A DNA stretch of 9,203 bases, taken from assembly GCA_024639625.1 (NCBI GenBank), contig JAHEIA010000082.1:1-9203 (forward strand). Reading direction: 5' to 3'. Position 1 is the stretch's first letter. Each line of letters begins with the position of its first letter. Positions 1-6,716 of this stretch are shown piece by piece. The notes under the pieces were generated by a model that saw only the letters and a program-made list of their open reading frames with translations, searched no databases and was not told the DNA's origin. Source of the stretch: Chromatiales bacterium (GTDB lineage Bacteria > Pseudomonadota > Gammaproteobacteria > Chromatiales > Chromatiaceae). A program made the position numbers and the translations under genes.

Positions 1-360
1 TCCTACCTGGAGCAGCTGTTTGCTGCGTTGCGCGGCAAACAATTGGTTCGTGGCGTGCGCGGGCCGGGTGGCGGCTATTTCCTGGCCAGAGATCCGGATC
101 AAATTTCGATCGCGGATATCATCTGCGCGGTGGATGAATGGGTGGAATTTACCCGCTGCAGCGGCCGCGAGAACTGCCGCAACGGGGATCGCTGTCTGAC
201 GCACGATCTGTGGAACGAGTTAAGCAGCGAGATCTTTGATTTCCTGAGCAACATTACACTGGCGGATTTGGTCGAGCGGGGCAGTGTGAAAGAGGCTGCG
301 CGTCTTCAGGAGCTGAGCAAGAGTTCACTGGAAGCGGAGCCCAATCCCAAGGCAGCCTGA
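1..360 (+). CDS. iscR: Iron-sulfur cluster regulator IscR (5' end outside window)
   Basis: Rrf2-family transcription factor that senses [2Fe-2S] clusters and controls iron-sulfur cluster assembly genes. Frame 1 is open from the first base and gives 119 residues before TGA. It enters in the winged-helix DNA-binding domain (SYLEQLF), followed by the wing (VRGPGGGY). The cluster-binding region TRCSGRENCRNGDRCLTH contains the three family cysteines plus a histidine at window residues 53, 59, 65 and 68. Adding 39 gives E. coli numbers C92, C98, C104 and H107, so about 39 N-terminal residues are missing and the full protein is about 158 residues, normal for IscR. The segment FLSNITLADLV is also typical. 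All ligands are present, so it should bind a cluster. Oddly, iscS does not follow: a convergent kinase gene ends 37 bases downstream. Promoter and start lie outside the window. Confidence 0.95.
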   Translation, partial: SYLEQLFAALRGKQLVRGVRGPGGGYFLARDPDQISIADIICAVDEWVEFTRCSGRENCRNGDRCLTHDLWNELSSEIFDFLSNITLADLVERGSVKEAARLQELSKSSLEAEPNPKAA

Positions 361-397
361 CAGCGTAGGCCTTTGCCGGTTGCGAGATGCGGGAGTG

Positions 398-2371
398 TCA
401 GGGAAGACGCTGTTTGACCCCGGTGGTGGCCGCAGGAAAACTGACCGTGACCGAGGTTCCCTTCGCCGCGTCGGATTGAACATTGATCTCTCCACCGTGC
501 GCCTCGGTCAATCGCTTGACGATGCCGAGACCGAGGCCCGTTCCCGAGGCTTTGGTGGTGAAGAACGGCTCAAACAGCCTGCTTTGTACGTCGGAGGGAA
601 TGGTCGGCCCCGGATTGGAGACGTCGACGGTTACGGTTTCCGCCACCCGGTCGGCGTGCACTCGATAGCGAATCTTGGTTCGCTCAGGGGCAGCTTCGCA
701 GGCATTTCGCGTAAGGTTTACGATGATTTGGGTAAGTCGATCCGGATCGCCGAAAATGTGCTGCGGACCAGCGTCGCAGGTCAGATCAAAACGCTGGTTC
801 TTTTCCTGAAACAGTTCCGCTTGATTGCGCAGGATGTCGCGCAGTACCTGCGTAAGGTCTAGTGCCCGGAGTTCTAGTTTGACTGGCTTCGCGTAGATCA
901 GCATGTCTTCCAACAGCCTGGCCATGCGCTCGTTTTCTTGGATGGCAAGGGCCACTCTTTTGGCTGAGTTTTCCGCCAATCCGAGCTTGCGCAAGTGGTC
1001 CAGCGCAAGGCGCACGGTAGCGAGCGGGCTGCGCATTTCATGCGCAATGCCGGAGGCGAATTCGCCGATCGCAGCAAGGTGCACCCGTTCCGCCAAGCGC
1101 ACGGTACGGCCAAAGCTGTGGGTGACCAGATGTGCGATGTTGGAGAGCAGCTCCAGGTGTTCCGCTGTGTAGGCCCCGGTCTGTTTGGTCGCGAAGACCA
1201 GCACACCGGGGGTTGGACTCTGTGCCGCAAAAGGAAGGAAGATGCAGTCCTGCATGCCGCGCTCCGCCAGCACGCGCAGGAATCGGTAGTTCCGGTTGCT
1301 GCGAGAAGTAGCGGGAATATCCGGGATGTGCAGCGGCGTGCCGGCATCCAGGGCTTCCTGCAATAGGGTTCCCTGAAGCGGGAAGAAGGTGCGAATGGCG
1401 ATCTCCACTTGCCCATTGCTATAGCTGCGATCCAATTTAATCGACGCCTGGTCGCCCATCACGAAAAGGATCCCGACCCAGTCCAGCGGCAGCAGGCTGG
1501 AGAACTCCTCGGTAACGAACTGTAACGTCTGGTCCAGGTTGCTGCCTTCCTGGAGGCGATCCAGGAGTTGGAAGATGGCGTGGAGGCGTCGGGAAAGGTG
1601 GTTGAATGAATTGGCGAGCCACGCGAATTCTTGATTGCTGCCCACCTCGACTTGCAGGCCGAAGTCGCCTTGCGCAACTTTGCGGAAGCCTCGTACCGCA
1701 GTGTCCAGGGGCCGCAGTACGGTGCGGTAGAACCAGAAGACGGCGAGCAGGGCGAAGGCGACGATCGCGGCTAGCGCCAGTGTGTTCGTCCTTTTGATCA
1801 GCTTGAGGTGGATATCGACCTGTTTGCGAAACGCCTCCTGGAGACTCGTCGTGGCGTCATCCAGACTCTGATGGTTAGCGATGATATATTCGGCCGCTCG
1901 TTCCAGCAGGGGCTCATCCACTTCCGCGCCCAATGCCTGGAGCAGGTCGCGCTTGAAGTCCGCCCATACCTCTTCGACCTGCTGGGTCGCCATCCGGGTG
2001 TGTGCATTGAGGCCCTGATATACGGTTTCCGGTAACCCGGTAAGATCGGGCTGGAAATCCTCGCGCATGAAGGCGTCCGAGATGCCGTCGAACACCGCCA
2101 TGTCTTGCATCAGGTCCTGATAGTACAACTTCACGTCACGGTAATAGGTCGCATAGTCGCGCGGTGCATTCTGCTTATAATTCATCGCCTGGCTGGCCAT
2201 ATCCCGTGCCGTCAGCTCCAGTTTCCCCGCTAAATGGAGAATGGCGGTGCTGTTGCGTTGTTCTTGGAGAGCGGCGGAGATAAAGGCGGCGGATCCGGCG
2301 AACAGGAGTACGAGAAGTACGAGTGTGGCCGGTATTTGGAAACGAAGGCTGCGAAGGAGCTGATACGGCAA
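398..2371 (-). CDS. Membrane sensor histidine kinase (HAMP-GAF-HisKA-HATPase), orphan
   Basis: Inner-membrane kinase that should autophosphorylate on histidine and pass the phosphate to an unknown response regulator. With a TTG start at 2371 it has 657 residues. Visible parts: membrane segment at about 12-35; a periplasmic sensor of about 160 residues, helical-looking and rich in charged residues; second membrane segment 197-218; HAMP linker 216-270; GAF-like domain about 278-420; HisKA with H-box GIAHEMRSPLATVRL (phosphohistidine about 444); ATPase domain with N-box IIVNLTRNACEAAP, F-box LFEPFFTTK and G2 box GTGLGLGIVKR. The layout resembles NtrB/AtoS-like kinases. The G1 box reads VSNPGPTIP, with Asn where Asp is usual. 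There is no receiver domain and no adjacent regulator. The TTG at 2371 is preferred because AGGAG (2381-2385) lies 9 bases upstream and a promoter maps at 2401-2429; an in-frame TTG at 2416 would lie inside that promoter. The signal is unknown. Confidence 0.88.
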   Translation of the reverse strand: MPYQLLRSLRFQIPATLVLLVLLFAGSAAFISAALQEQRNSTAILHLAGKLELTARDMASQAMNYKQNAPRDYATYYRDVKLYYQDLMQDMAVFDGISDAFMREDFQPDLTGLPETVYQGLNAHTRMATQQVEEVWADFKRDLLQALGAEVDEPLLERAAEYIIANHQSLDDATTSLQEAFRKQVDIHLKLIKRTNTLALAAIVAFALLAVFWFYRTVLRPLDTAVRGFRKVAQGDFGLQVEVGSNQEFAWLANSFNHLSRRLHAIFQLLDRLQEGSNLDQTLQFVTEEFSSLLPLDWVGILFVMGDQASIKLDRSYSNGQVEIAIRTFFPLQGTLLQEALDAGTPLHIPDIPATSRSNRNYRFLRVLAERGMQDCIFLPFAAQSPTPGVLVFATKQTGAYTAEHLELLSNIAHLVTHSFGRTVRLAERVHLAAIGEFASGIAHEMRSPLATVRLALDHLRKLGLAENSAKRVALAIQENERMARLLEDMLIYAKPVKLELRALDLTQVLRDILRNQAELFQEKNQRFDLTCDAGPQHIFGDPDRLTQIIVNLTRNACEAAPERTKIRYRVHADRVAETVTVDVSNPGPTIPSDVQSRLFEPFFTTKASGTGLGLGIVKRLTEAHGGEINVQSDAAKGTSVTVSFPAATTGVKQRLP

Positions 2372-2400
2372 GGAAGCGTTCTCCTGGAGGACGAACGAAT

Positions 2401-2429
2401 AGCATAGGCCCGGCAAATCGGCTTGCCAA
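2401..2429 (-). promoter_or_regulatory. Sigma-70 type promoter of the sensor kinase gene
   Basis: On the minus strand, TTGGCA (2429-2424, five of six matches to TTGACA) is followed after exactly 17 bases by TATGCT (2406-2401, four of six matches to TATAAT). Transcription would begin near 2394, giving a leader of about 23 bases that carries AGGAG ahead of the TTG start at 2371. Position, spacing and fit with the start codon make it credible, but it is an inference from sequence only. Confidence 0.5.
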
Positions 2430-2704
2430 TGCTAACCGACGGCTTGGTGTCCCTCCGGTGGATGCCCCAGGGCGTGCGACTAGGGTTGAATCGCTAGCGC
2501 GCACCAGGCGCAAGCGCTTCTCCTGAGCGCGCGTTGGCGGGCGCGAGGGCCCAGGCTAGTGTCTTAACCGGAAGCGCAGGGCAGATCATGTCGCTCGCCA
2601 AGCGAATGCCATACCTGTCCAAGGCTGGCCAATGGCGGTGGCGATCGAGGCGGTTTCTGTGGTATGGCAGAGCTATAGTCGATTTCGCGAGTAATGGATG
2701 GGGC
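2430..2704. other. Divergent spacer between the kinase gene and prmB
   Basis: With the kinase promoter and leader this makes a 333-base stretch without a convincing gene. The prmB frame stays open leftward to about 2534, but that extension is arginine-rich, does not match the start of known PrmB proteins and lacks a good ribosome binding site. The only promoter-like element facing prmB is TATAGT at 2674-2679, about 25 bases before the start, with no good -35 hexamer at 16-18 bases. I see no RNA gene, riboswitch, terminator or repeat here. Confidence 0.5.
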
Positions 2705-3628
2705 ATGATGAACCGATCAACGGACGGCCTGGAAACTCTGCGTGATTACATCCGCTGGGGAGCGAGCCAATTTGCTGTGACCGGCGCAGTCTTTGGCCAT
2801 GGTACGGACAATGGCCTGGACGAGGCTGTTACTCTGATCCTGCGCGCCTTGCACCTGCCCCTGGATCTGCCGGACTGTTACCTCGATAGTCGCCTTACCG
2901 AAGCGGAGCGGGACCTCTTGCTGGCGTTGCTGCAACGCAGAATAGAAGAAAAGATTCCGGCGGCCTATTTGGTCGGAGAGGCGAGGTTTGCGGGGTTGGA
3001 TTTCTACGTCGACGAAAACGTTTTGGTGCCGCGATCGCCGATCGCGGAGTTGATCGAGCAAGGGTTTGAGCCCTGGCTGGGCGGTATCGAACCACAGAAG
3101 ATCCTCGATCTGTGCACCGGCAGCGGATGCATCGCTGTTGCCTGTGCTCTTCGTTTCCCTGATTGCCGAGTGGATGCAGCGGACATTTCTGACCCCGCAC
3201 TGCAGCTTGCCCGGCGCAATGTCGAACGCTACCAGCTGGAGCATCAGGTGCGGCTTTTCCGCTCAGACCTGTTCGACAACCTACCGCATGGGGGCTACGA
3301 TTTGATCGTCAGCAATCCACCTTACGTGAGCCGGGCGGACATGGAGACCCTTCCGGACGAATACCGCCACGAGCCGGCCATTGGATTGCGTGCCGGGGAA
3401 GACGGTTTGACGTTCGTGAAGCGGATTCTAGCTTGTGCATCGAGCTATCTCTCAACAGATGGTATTATCGTCGTCGAAGTGGGCAGTAGCGCCGAAAGCC
3501 TGATGGCCTGCTACCCGGAGGTCCCCTTTCTGTGGCTGGATTTCGAGCGTGGCGGTGACGGGGTGTTTCTGCTGACCGCGGCGCAATTAACCGAATACCA
3601 AGAAGTTTTTCAACGTTTGCCGGAGTAG
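2705..3628 (+). CDS. prmB: Ribosomal protein L3 N5-glutamine methyltransferase PrmB
   Basis: SAM-dependent enzyme that methylates a glutamine side chain of ribosomal protein L3 (Gln150 in E. coli) during large-subunit assembly in the cytosol. The 307 residues are close to the 310 of E. coli. The N-terminal helical part carries the PrmB-typical YGHGTDN-like stretch (FGHGTDNGLDEA, about 30-41) and FYVDENVLVPRSPIAELI (100-117). The SAM-binding fold has DLCTGSGCIAVACA (135-148). The catalytic NPPY motif is at 204-207, and EYRHEP (219-224) and GGDGVF (283-288) are also family-specific; these separate it from PrmC/HemK, which acts on release factors. ATG at 2705 (or the adjacent one at 2708) fits the family N-terminus, with only a weak purine-rich ribosome site before it. 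It heads a plus-strand run, and the next gene starts 3 bases after its stop. Confidence 0.95.
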   Translation: MMNRSTDGLETLRDYIRWGASQFAVTGAVFGHGTDNGLDEAVTLILRALHLPLDLPDCYLDSRLTEAERDLLLALLQRRIEEKIPAAYLVGEARFAGLDFYVDENVLVPRSPIAELIEQGFEPWLGGIEPQKILDLCTGSGCIAVACALRFPDCRVDAADISDPALQLARRNVERYQLEHQVRLFRSDLFDNLPHGGYDLIVSNPPYVSRADMETLPDEYRHEPAIGLRAGEDGLTFVKRILACASSYLSTDGIIVVEVGSSAESLMACYPEVPFLWLDFERGGDGVFLLTAAQLTEYQEVFQRLPE

Positions 3629-3631
3629 GCG

Positions 3632-3955
3632 ATGAGCATCCAGCGTGCCAGGACCGTGGAAGAGTACGTTGAATGGGTCAAGCAGGCGGTGTTCGAGGTG
3701 GGCGACCTGCGCGAGTGTCTTACCTTCGAACTCGAGGATCTGAATCGATTCCCGGGATTTCTCGACCCCTTGGAAGAGGGGATCAGGGTACTCTACGGGT
3801 CGATGAAAGAAGGCACCTACAGTTTCGGTAGGGAGGACCTGCCGTTTATCAGTGTTGCCGAAAGGCACGCGGACGAGATCCCGTTTCATCTCCTACTCAA
3901 ACAGATCAACGAAACCCATCGCAAGGGATTGGATGTCGAAACGATCGAAGACTGA
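3632..3955 (+). CDS. Small acidic conserved-looking protein, function unknown
   Basis: A 107-residue protein that I cannot assign to a characterised family. It begins ATG 3 bases after the prmB stop, with GGAG at 3622-3625 and a 6-base spacer, so translation is probably coupled to prmB. The protein looks soluble: no signal peptide, no membrane segment and no cysteine pair for metal binding (a single Cys, residue 29). It is acidic and probably mostly helical, with an amphipathic start (EEYVEWVKQAVFEVGDLREC), a middle FLDPLEEGIRVLYGSMKEG and a patterned GREDLPFISVAERHADEIPF before a short acidic tail. Codon use resembles its neighbours and the frame is tightly packed between two recognised genes, so it is very likely real. 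A role linked to L3 methylation or heme synthesis would be a guess from position only. Confidence 0.85.
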   Translation: MSIQRARTVEEYVEWVKQAVFEVGDLRECLTFELEDLNRFPGFLDPLEEGIRVLYGSMKEGTYSFGREDLPFISVAERHADEIPFHLLLKQINETHRKGLDVETIED

Positions 3956-3958
3956 CCC

Positions 3959-3977
3959 GGGGCGCTATGGCCGCCCC
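3959..3977 (+). promoter_or_regulatory. Hairpin just before the hemN ribosome binding site
   Basis: GGGGCG (3959-3964) and CGCCCC (3972-3977) form a perfect 6-bp GC stem with a 7-base loop. It begins 4 bases after the stop of the small gene and ends directly against the hemN Shine-Dalgarno AAGGAG (3978-3983). No T-run follows, so it does not look like an intrinsic terminator. It could slow 3' decay of the upstream message or affect ribosome access to hemN; both ideas are inference. Confidence 0.4.
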
Positions 3978-3988
3978 AAGGAGCCTCT

Positions 3989-5374
3989 ATGGACCAATCG
4001 CTGATTTTCGACGCCGCTCTTATTGCAAAATATGACAAGAGCGGCCCCCGCTACACCTCTTACCCGACGGCAGTCCAGTTTCATGATGGCTTCGGCGAGA
4101 GGAACTATCGGCAGGCGGCAAGCGAGTCCAACGCGAGTGGGCGCCCGCTATCCCTCTACTTCCACATCCCTTTTTGCGACACCGTCTGCTTTTATTGCGC
4201 GTGCAACAAGTTGGCGACCAAAGACCGGACCCTGGCAGCGCCTTATCTGCAGCGCATGCAGCGGGAACTCGCTATGCAAGCCGACCTGTTCGACGATGCG
4301 CGGAAAGTGAAGCAGTTGCACTGGGGAGGAGGGACACCCACCTTCATCAGTCACGACGAAATGCGCCAACTGATGCAGCAGACGCGCAGCCATTTCGATC
4401 TAGCGAACGATCTGGAGGGCGAATTTTCGATCGAGCTGGATCCGCGCGAGGCCCAGGGCGACACGGTAAAATTGTTACGGGAGCTCGGTTTCAACCGGGT
4501 GAGTCTCGGAGTGCAGGACTTCGACCCCCGAGTGCAGAAAGCGGTCAATCGGATTCAGAGCGAAGAAGAAACCCTCAGCGTAATGCACGCGGCCCGCGAG
4601 GAGGGGTTTCGCTCGGTCAGTCTGGACCTGATCTACGGGCTGCCGTTCCAGACCGTCGACGGCTTTGCCGGGACCCTCGAGCGGGTGGTCGCGAGTGCGC
4701 CGGATCGGCTGTCGGTGTTCAATTACGCGCACTTGCCCGACCTGTTCAAGCCGCAGCGCCGGATCAACGTGGAGGAACTCCCCAGCCCGCAGGAAAAACT
4801 GGAGATCCTCCGCATGACCATTGAGCGGCTCACCGCGGCCGGGTATGTCTACATTGGGATGGATCATTTCGCCCGCCCCGACGACGAGTTGGCGGAGGCC
4901 CAACGCGACGGCACCCTGTACCGGAATTTCCAAGGTTATTCTACGCATGCGGATTGTGACCTGATCGGTCTGGGGGTGACTTCGATCGGTATGGTAGGGC
5001 CTACCTACGGACAGAATATGCGCACCCTCGACGAATACTACGCACGTATCGACGCCGGCTCGCTCGCAGTGTTTCGCGGTATCGAGCTCAGCCGGGACGA
5101 CCAGATCCGGCGCGACGTGATTACCCGCCTGATCTGTCACTTCGCGCTCGATTTCCGTGCGCTCGACGGGCGTTGGGGGATTCGTTTTGCCGAGTACTTT
5201 GCGCCTGAATTGGAGCAGCTTGCCGGGATGCAGGAGGATGGATTGCTGACCCTGGATGCGCTCGGTATCCAGGTCCTACCGGCCGGGCGGCTTCTGATCC
5301 GCAACATCTGTATGGCGTTTGACTATTATTTGCGTGAAAGCACAACAGGCAAGCGTTTTTCCAAGGTGATCTAG
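3989..5374 (+). CDS. hemN: Oxygen-independent coproporphyrinogen III oxidase HemN
   Basis: Radical SAM enzyme that decarboxylates two propionate side chains of coproporphyrinogen III to give protoporphyrinogen IX, the anaerobic route of heme synthesis in the cytosol. It has 461 residues (E. coli 457). The N-terminus KYDKSGPRYTSYPTAVQF is the true HemN signature. The 4Fe-4S motif FCDTVCFYCACNK places cysteines at 63, 67, 70 and 72, one off the E. coli positions, including the extra HemN-specific fourth Cys; this separates it from HemW-like proteins, which lack such an N-terminus. SAM-binding GGGTPTF (about 111-117), LGVQDF and YGLPFQT follow, and the HemN C-terminal domain is complete (RNICMAFDYYLR near the end). 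ATG has a strong AAGGAG 5 bases upstream. No FNR-type TTGAT-N4-ATCAA box is visible in the 33-base upstream gap, so control probably acts at an upstream operon promoter. All catalytic ligands are present. Confidence 0.97.
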   Translation: MDQSLIFDAALIAKYDKSGPRYTSYPTAVQFHDGFGERNYRQAASESNASGRPLSLYFHIPFCDTVCFYCACNKLATKDRTLAAPYLQRMQRELAMQADLFDDARKVKQLHWGGGTPTFISHDEMRQLMQQTRSHFDLANDLEGEFSIELDPREAQGDTVKLLRELGFNRVSLGVQDFDPRVQKAVNRIQSEEETLSVMHAAREEGFRSVSLDLIYGLPFQTVDGFAGTLERVVASAPDRLSVFNYAHLPDLFKPQRRINVEELPSPQEKLEILRMTIERLTAAGYVYIGMDHFARPDDELAEAQRDGTLYRNFQGYSTHADCDLIGLGVTSIGMVGPTYGQNMRTLDEYYARIDAGSLAVFRGIELSRDDQIRRDVITRLICHFALDFRALDGRWGIRFAEYFAPELEQLAGMQEDGLLTLDALGIQVLPAGRLLIRNICMAFDYYLRESTTGKRFSKVI

Positions 5375-5391
5375 GACCGCTGGCAGCGGTC
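5375..5391 (+). other. Hairpin immediately after the hemN stop codon
   Basis: GACCGCT (5375-5381), GGC loop and AGCGGTC (5385-5391) form a perfect 7-bp inverted repeat starting on the first base after TAG. There is no T-run, so Rho-independent termination is doubtful. It may cap or protect the hemN message, or partly separate it from the following acyltransferase gene. Confidence 0.4.
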
Positions 5392-5434
5392 GCTCGGGCC
5401 CCTCCGGACCATTGCTTGTGGAGCCAGATAGCCC

Positions 5435-6409
5435 GTGAACTCAGCGGATTCCGGGTTGCGTCGGCATTATCTCCGGCCCAAGTATTGGCCGACCTGGGCC
5501 GGCGTGGGGCTATTCCGCCTACTCTGTCTGTTTCCCTACCGGTGGCAGCTCTCCTTCGGCCGCGTACTTGGGCGGCGGATAGGACACTGGTCCCACTTCC
5601 GCCGACACGTGACGAGAACCAATCTGGCACTTTGTTTCCCCGAACTCGACGACCGTCAGCGCATGGATCTTGAACGGCGCGTGTTCGAATCGTTTGGCAT
5701 GGGGGTGATGGAAGAGGCGATGGCCTTCTGGATGCCGGATGCGCGGCTGCAGCCCTTGGCGAGAGTCGAGGGAGAGGCCAATCTGCGCGCCGCGCTGGCC
5801 CGCGGCAAGGGGGTGGTTCTGCTGGCCGCGCACACGACTTCGCTGGACATCTGCGGGCGTCTCGCCAGTCTTTCCGTGCCCGATGTTGGCAGCGCCTTCT
5901 CCTATCGTGAAAACAAGAACCCGGTCCTGGACTCGGTAATCCGCCGCTCTCGCGAGCGCTTTGGTGGCGGAGCGGCCCCGCGCAGCGACCCCCGATCCAT
6001 GGTCCGCTACCTGAGGGAAAACCGGATGTTATGGTTTGCCCCGGACCAGGACTACGGGCCTCAGCACAGCGTGTTTGTCCCGTTTTTCGGCACCGCGGCG
6101 GCGTCGATCACCGCCCTCAGTAGGATCGTGCGGATGAGCGGGGCGGCGGTGGTGCCTTTTCAGACTCAGCGGTTGCCCAACGGGCGCGGCTACCTGGTGC
6201 GTTTTGCGCCGGCCCTCGAGGGTTTCCCCAGCGGGAATGACACAAGGGATGCCTCCCGGGTGAATCGCCTCATAGAGGGCTGGGTGAAGGCTGCCCCAGA
6301 ACAATATTTGTGGACCCATCGGCGCTTCAAGACCCGTCCTCCGGGCCAGCTCAGGTTGTATCGGCCGAAGCGTGGCCGTATCCGCCGCCGGCCGGGTGAG
6401 CCGGCCTGA
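5435..6409 (+). CDS. LpxL/HtrB-type lipid A late acyltransferase
   Basis: Inner-membrane enzyme that adds a secondary acyl chain to the Kdo2-lipid IVA precursor on the cytoplasmic side. It has 324 residues, slightly above the usual 300-310. The N-terminal RPKYWPTWAGVGLFRLL followed by a short hydrophobic stretch is the usual single membrane anchor. The HX4D catalytic motif is AAHTTSLD (His133, Asp138). Further family blocks are YRENKNPVLD (157-166), WFAPDQDYGPQHSVFVPFFG (200-219), TALSRIVRMSGAAVVPF and QYLWTHRRFKTRPPG (290-304). A strongly basic tail ends the protein. Motifs cannot decide between laurate (LpxL) and myristate (LpxM) type activity, so no symbol is given. GTG at 5435 is chosen, with GGAG at 5420-5423 some 11 bases upstream, a rather long spacing; a TTG seven codons later is an alternative. 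It follows hemN by 60 bases in the same direction and is probably co-transcribed. Confidence 0.92.
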   Translation: MNSADSGLRRHYLRPKYWPTWAGVGLFRLLCLFPYRWQLSFGRVLGRRIGHWSHFRRHVTRTNLALCFPELDDRQRMDLERRVFESFGMGVMEEAMAFWMPDARLQPLARVEGEANLRAALARGKGVVLLAAHTTSLDICGRLASLSVPDVGSAFSYRENKNPVLDSVIRRSRERFGGGAAPRSDPRSMVRYLRENRMLWFAPDQDYGPQHSVFVPFFGTAAASITALSRIVRMSGAAVVPFQTQRLPNGRGYLVRFAPALEGFPSGNDTRDASRVNRLIEGWVKAAPEQYLWTHRRFKTRPPGQLRLYRPKRGRIRRRPGEPA

Positions 6410-6457
6410 TGCCGGGCCTCCGCGCGGCGGCAAGGAGATCAGCGAGGATCATTCAGG

Positions 6458-6486
6458 TTTAGCTCCCCAAGGAGAGTTGATATAAT
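6458..6486 (+). promoter_or_regulatory. Extended -10 promoter for tRNA-Leu
   Basis: A perfect TATAAT (6481-6486) preceded by TGA (6478-6480) makes an extended -10 element. The -35 region at 17 bases is weak (TTTAGC, 6458-6463), as is common for extended -10 promoters. A short dyad, CTCC-CCAA-GGAG (6463-6474), sits in the spacer. Transcription would start near 6493, leaving a leader of about 38 bases before the tRNA at 6531; that leader can pair CGGAC (6500-6504) with GTCCG (6516-6520). The promoter may also read on into tig. Confidence 0.7.
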
Positions 6487-6530
6487 GGTGAATTGGATCC
6501 GGACCGGCCGAAGCAGTCCGCGGTTCGAAA

Positions 6531-6615
<85 letters not shown>

Positions 6616-6716
6616 GTTGTCGGGTCACGCGGTTGTTGCGCTGGCAGCAGGCGGGGTTCGATTTCCGTGAATCAAAGATAGAGGATCGGCAGGTTAAATC
6701 TGCGCGAGAGGATTGC
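6616..6716 (+). other. tRNA-to-tig spacer and tig leader
   Basis: These 101 bases contain no terminator with a T-run after the tRNA and no promoter with acceptable hexamers and spacing; TTAAAT at 6694-6699 has no matching -35. The simplest reading is that tig can be transcribed from the tRNA promoter and released by tRNA 3' processing, with GAGAGG (6706-6711) as its ribosome binding site. This is inference. Confidence 0.35.

Noticed and set aside
356..412. Inverted repeats between iscR and the kinase (CTGACA/TGTCAG and CAGCGT/ACGCTG)
   Set aside because: The two arm pairs compete with each other, have long loops and lack T-runs, so they do not support a bidirectional terminator.
380..862. 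Plus-strand open frame opposite the kinase C-terminus
   Set aside because: It is antisense to the HATPase domain, whose motifs are intact on the minus strand; the product resembles no protein and lacks a ribosome site.
2534..2704. N-terminal extension of prmB
   Set aside because: The frame is open, but the extra 57 residues do not match PrmB proteins, which begin close to the ATG at 2705, and there is no suitable ribosome site upstream.
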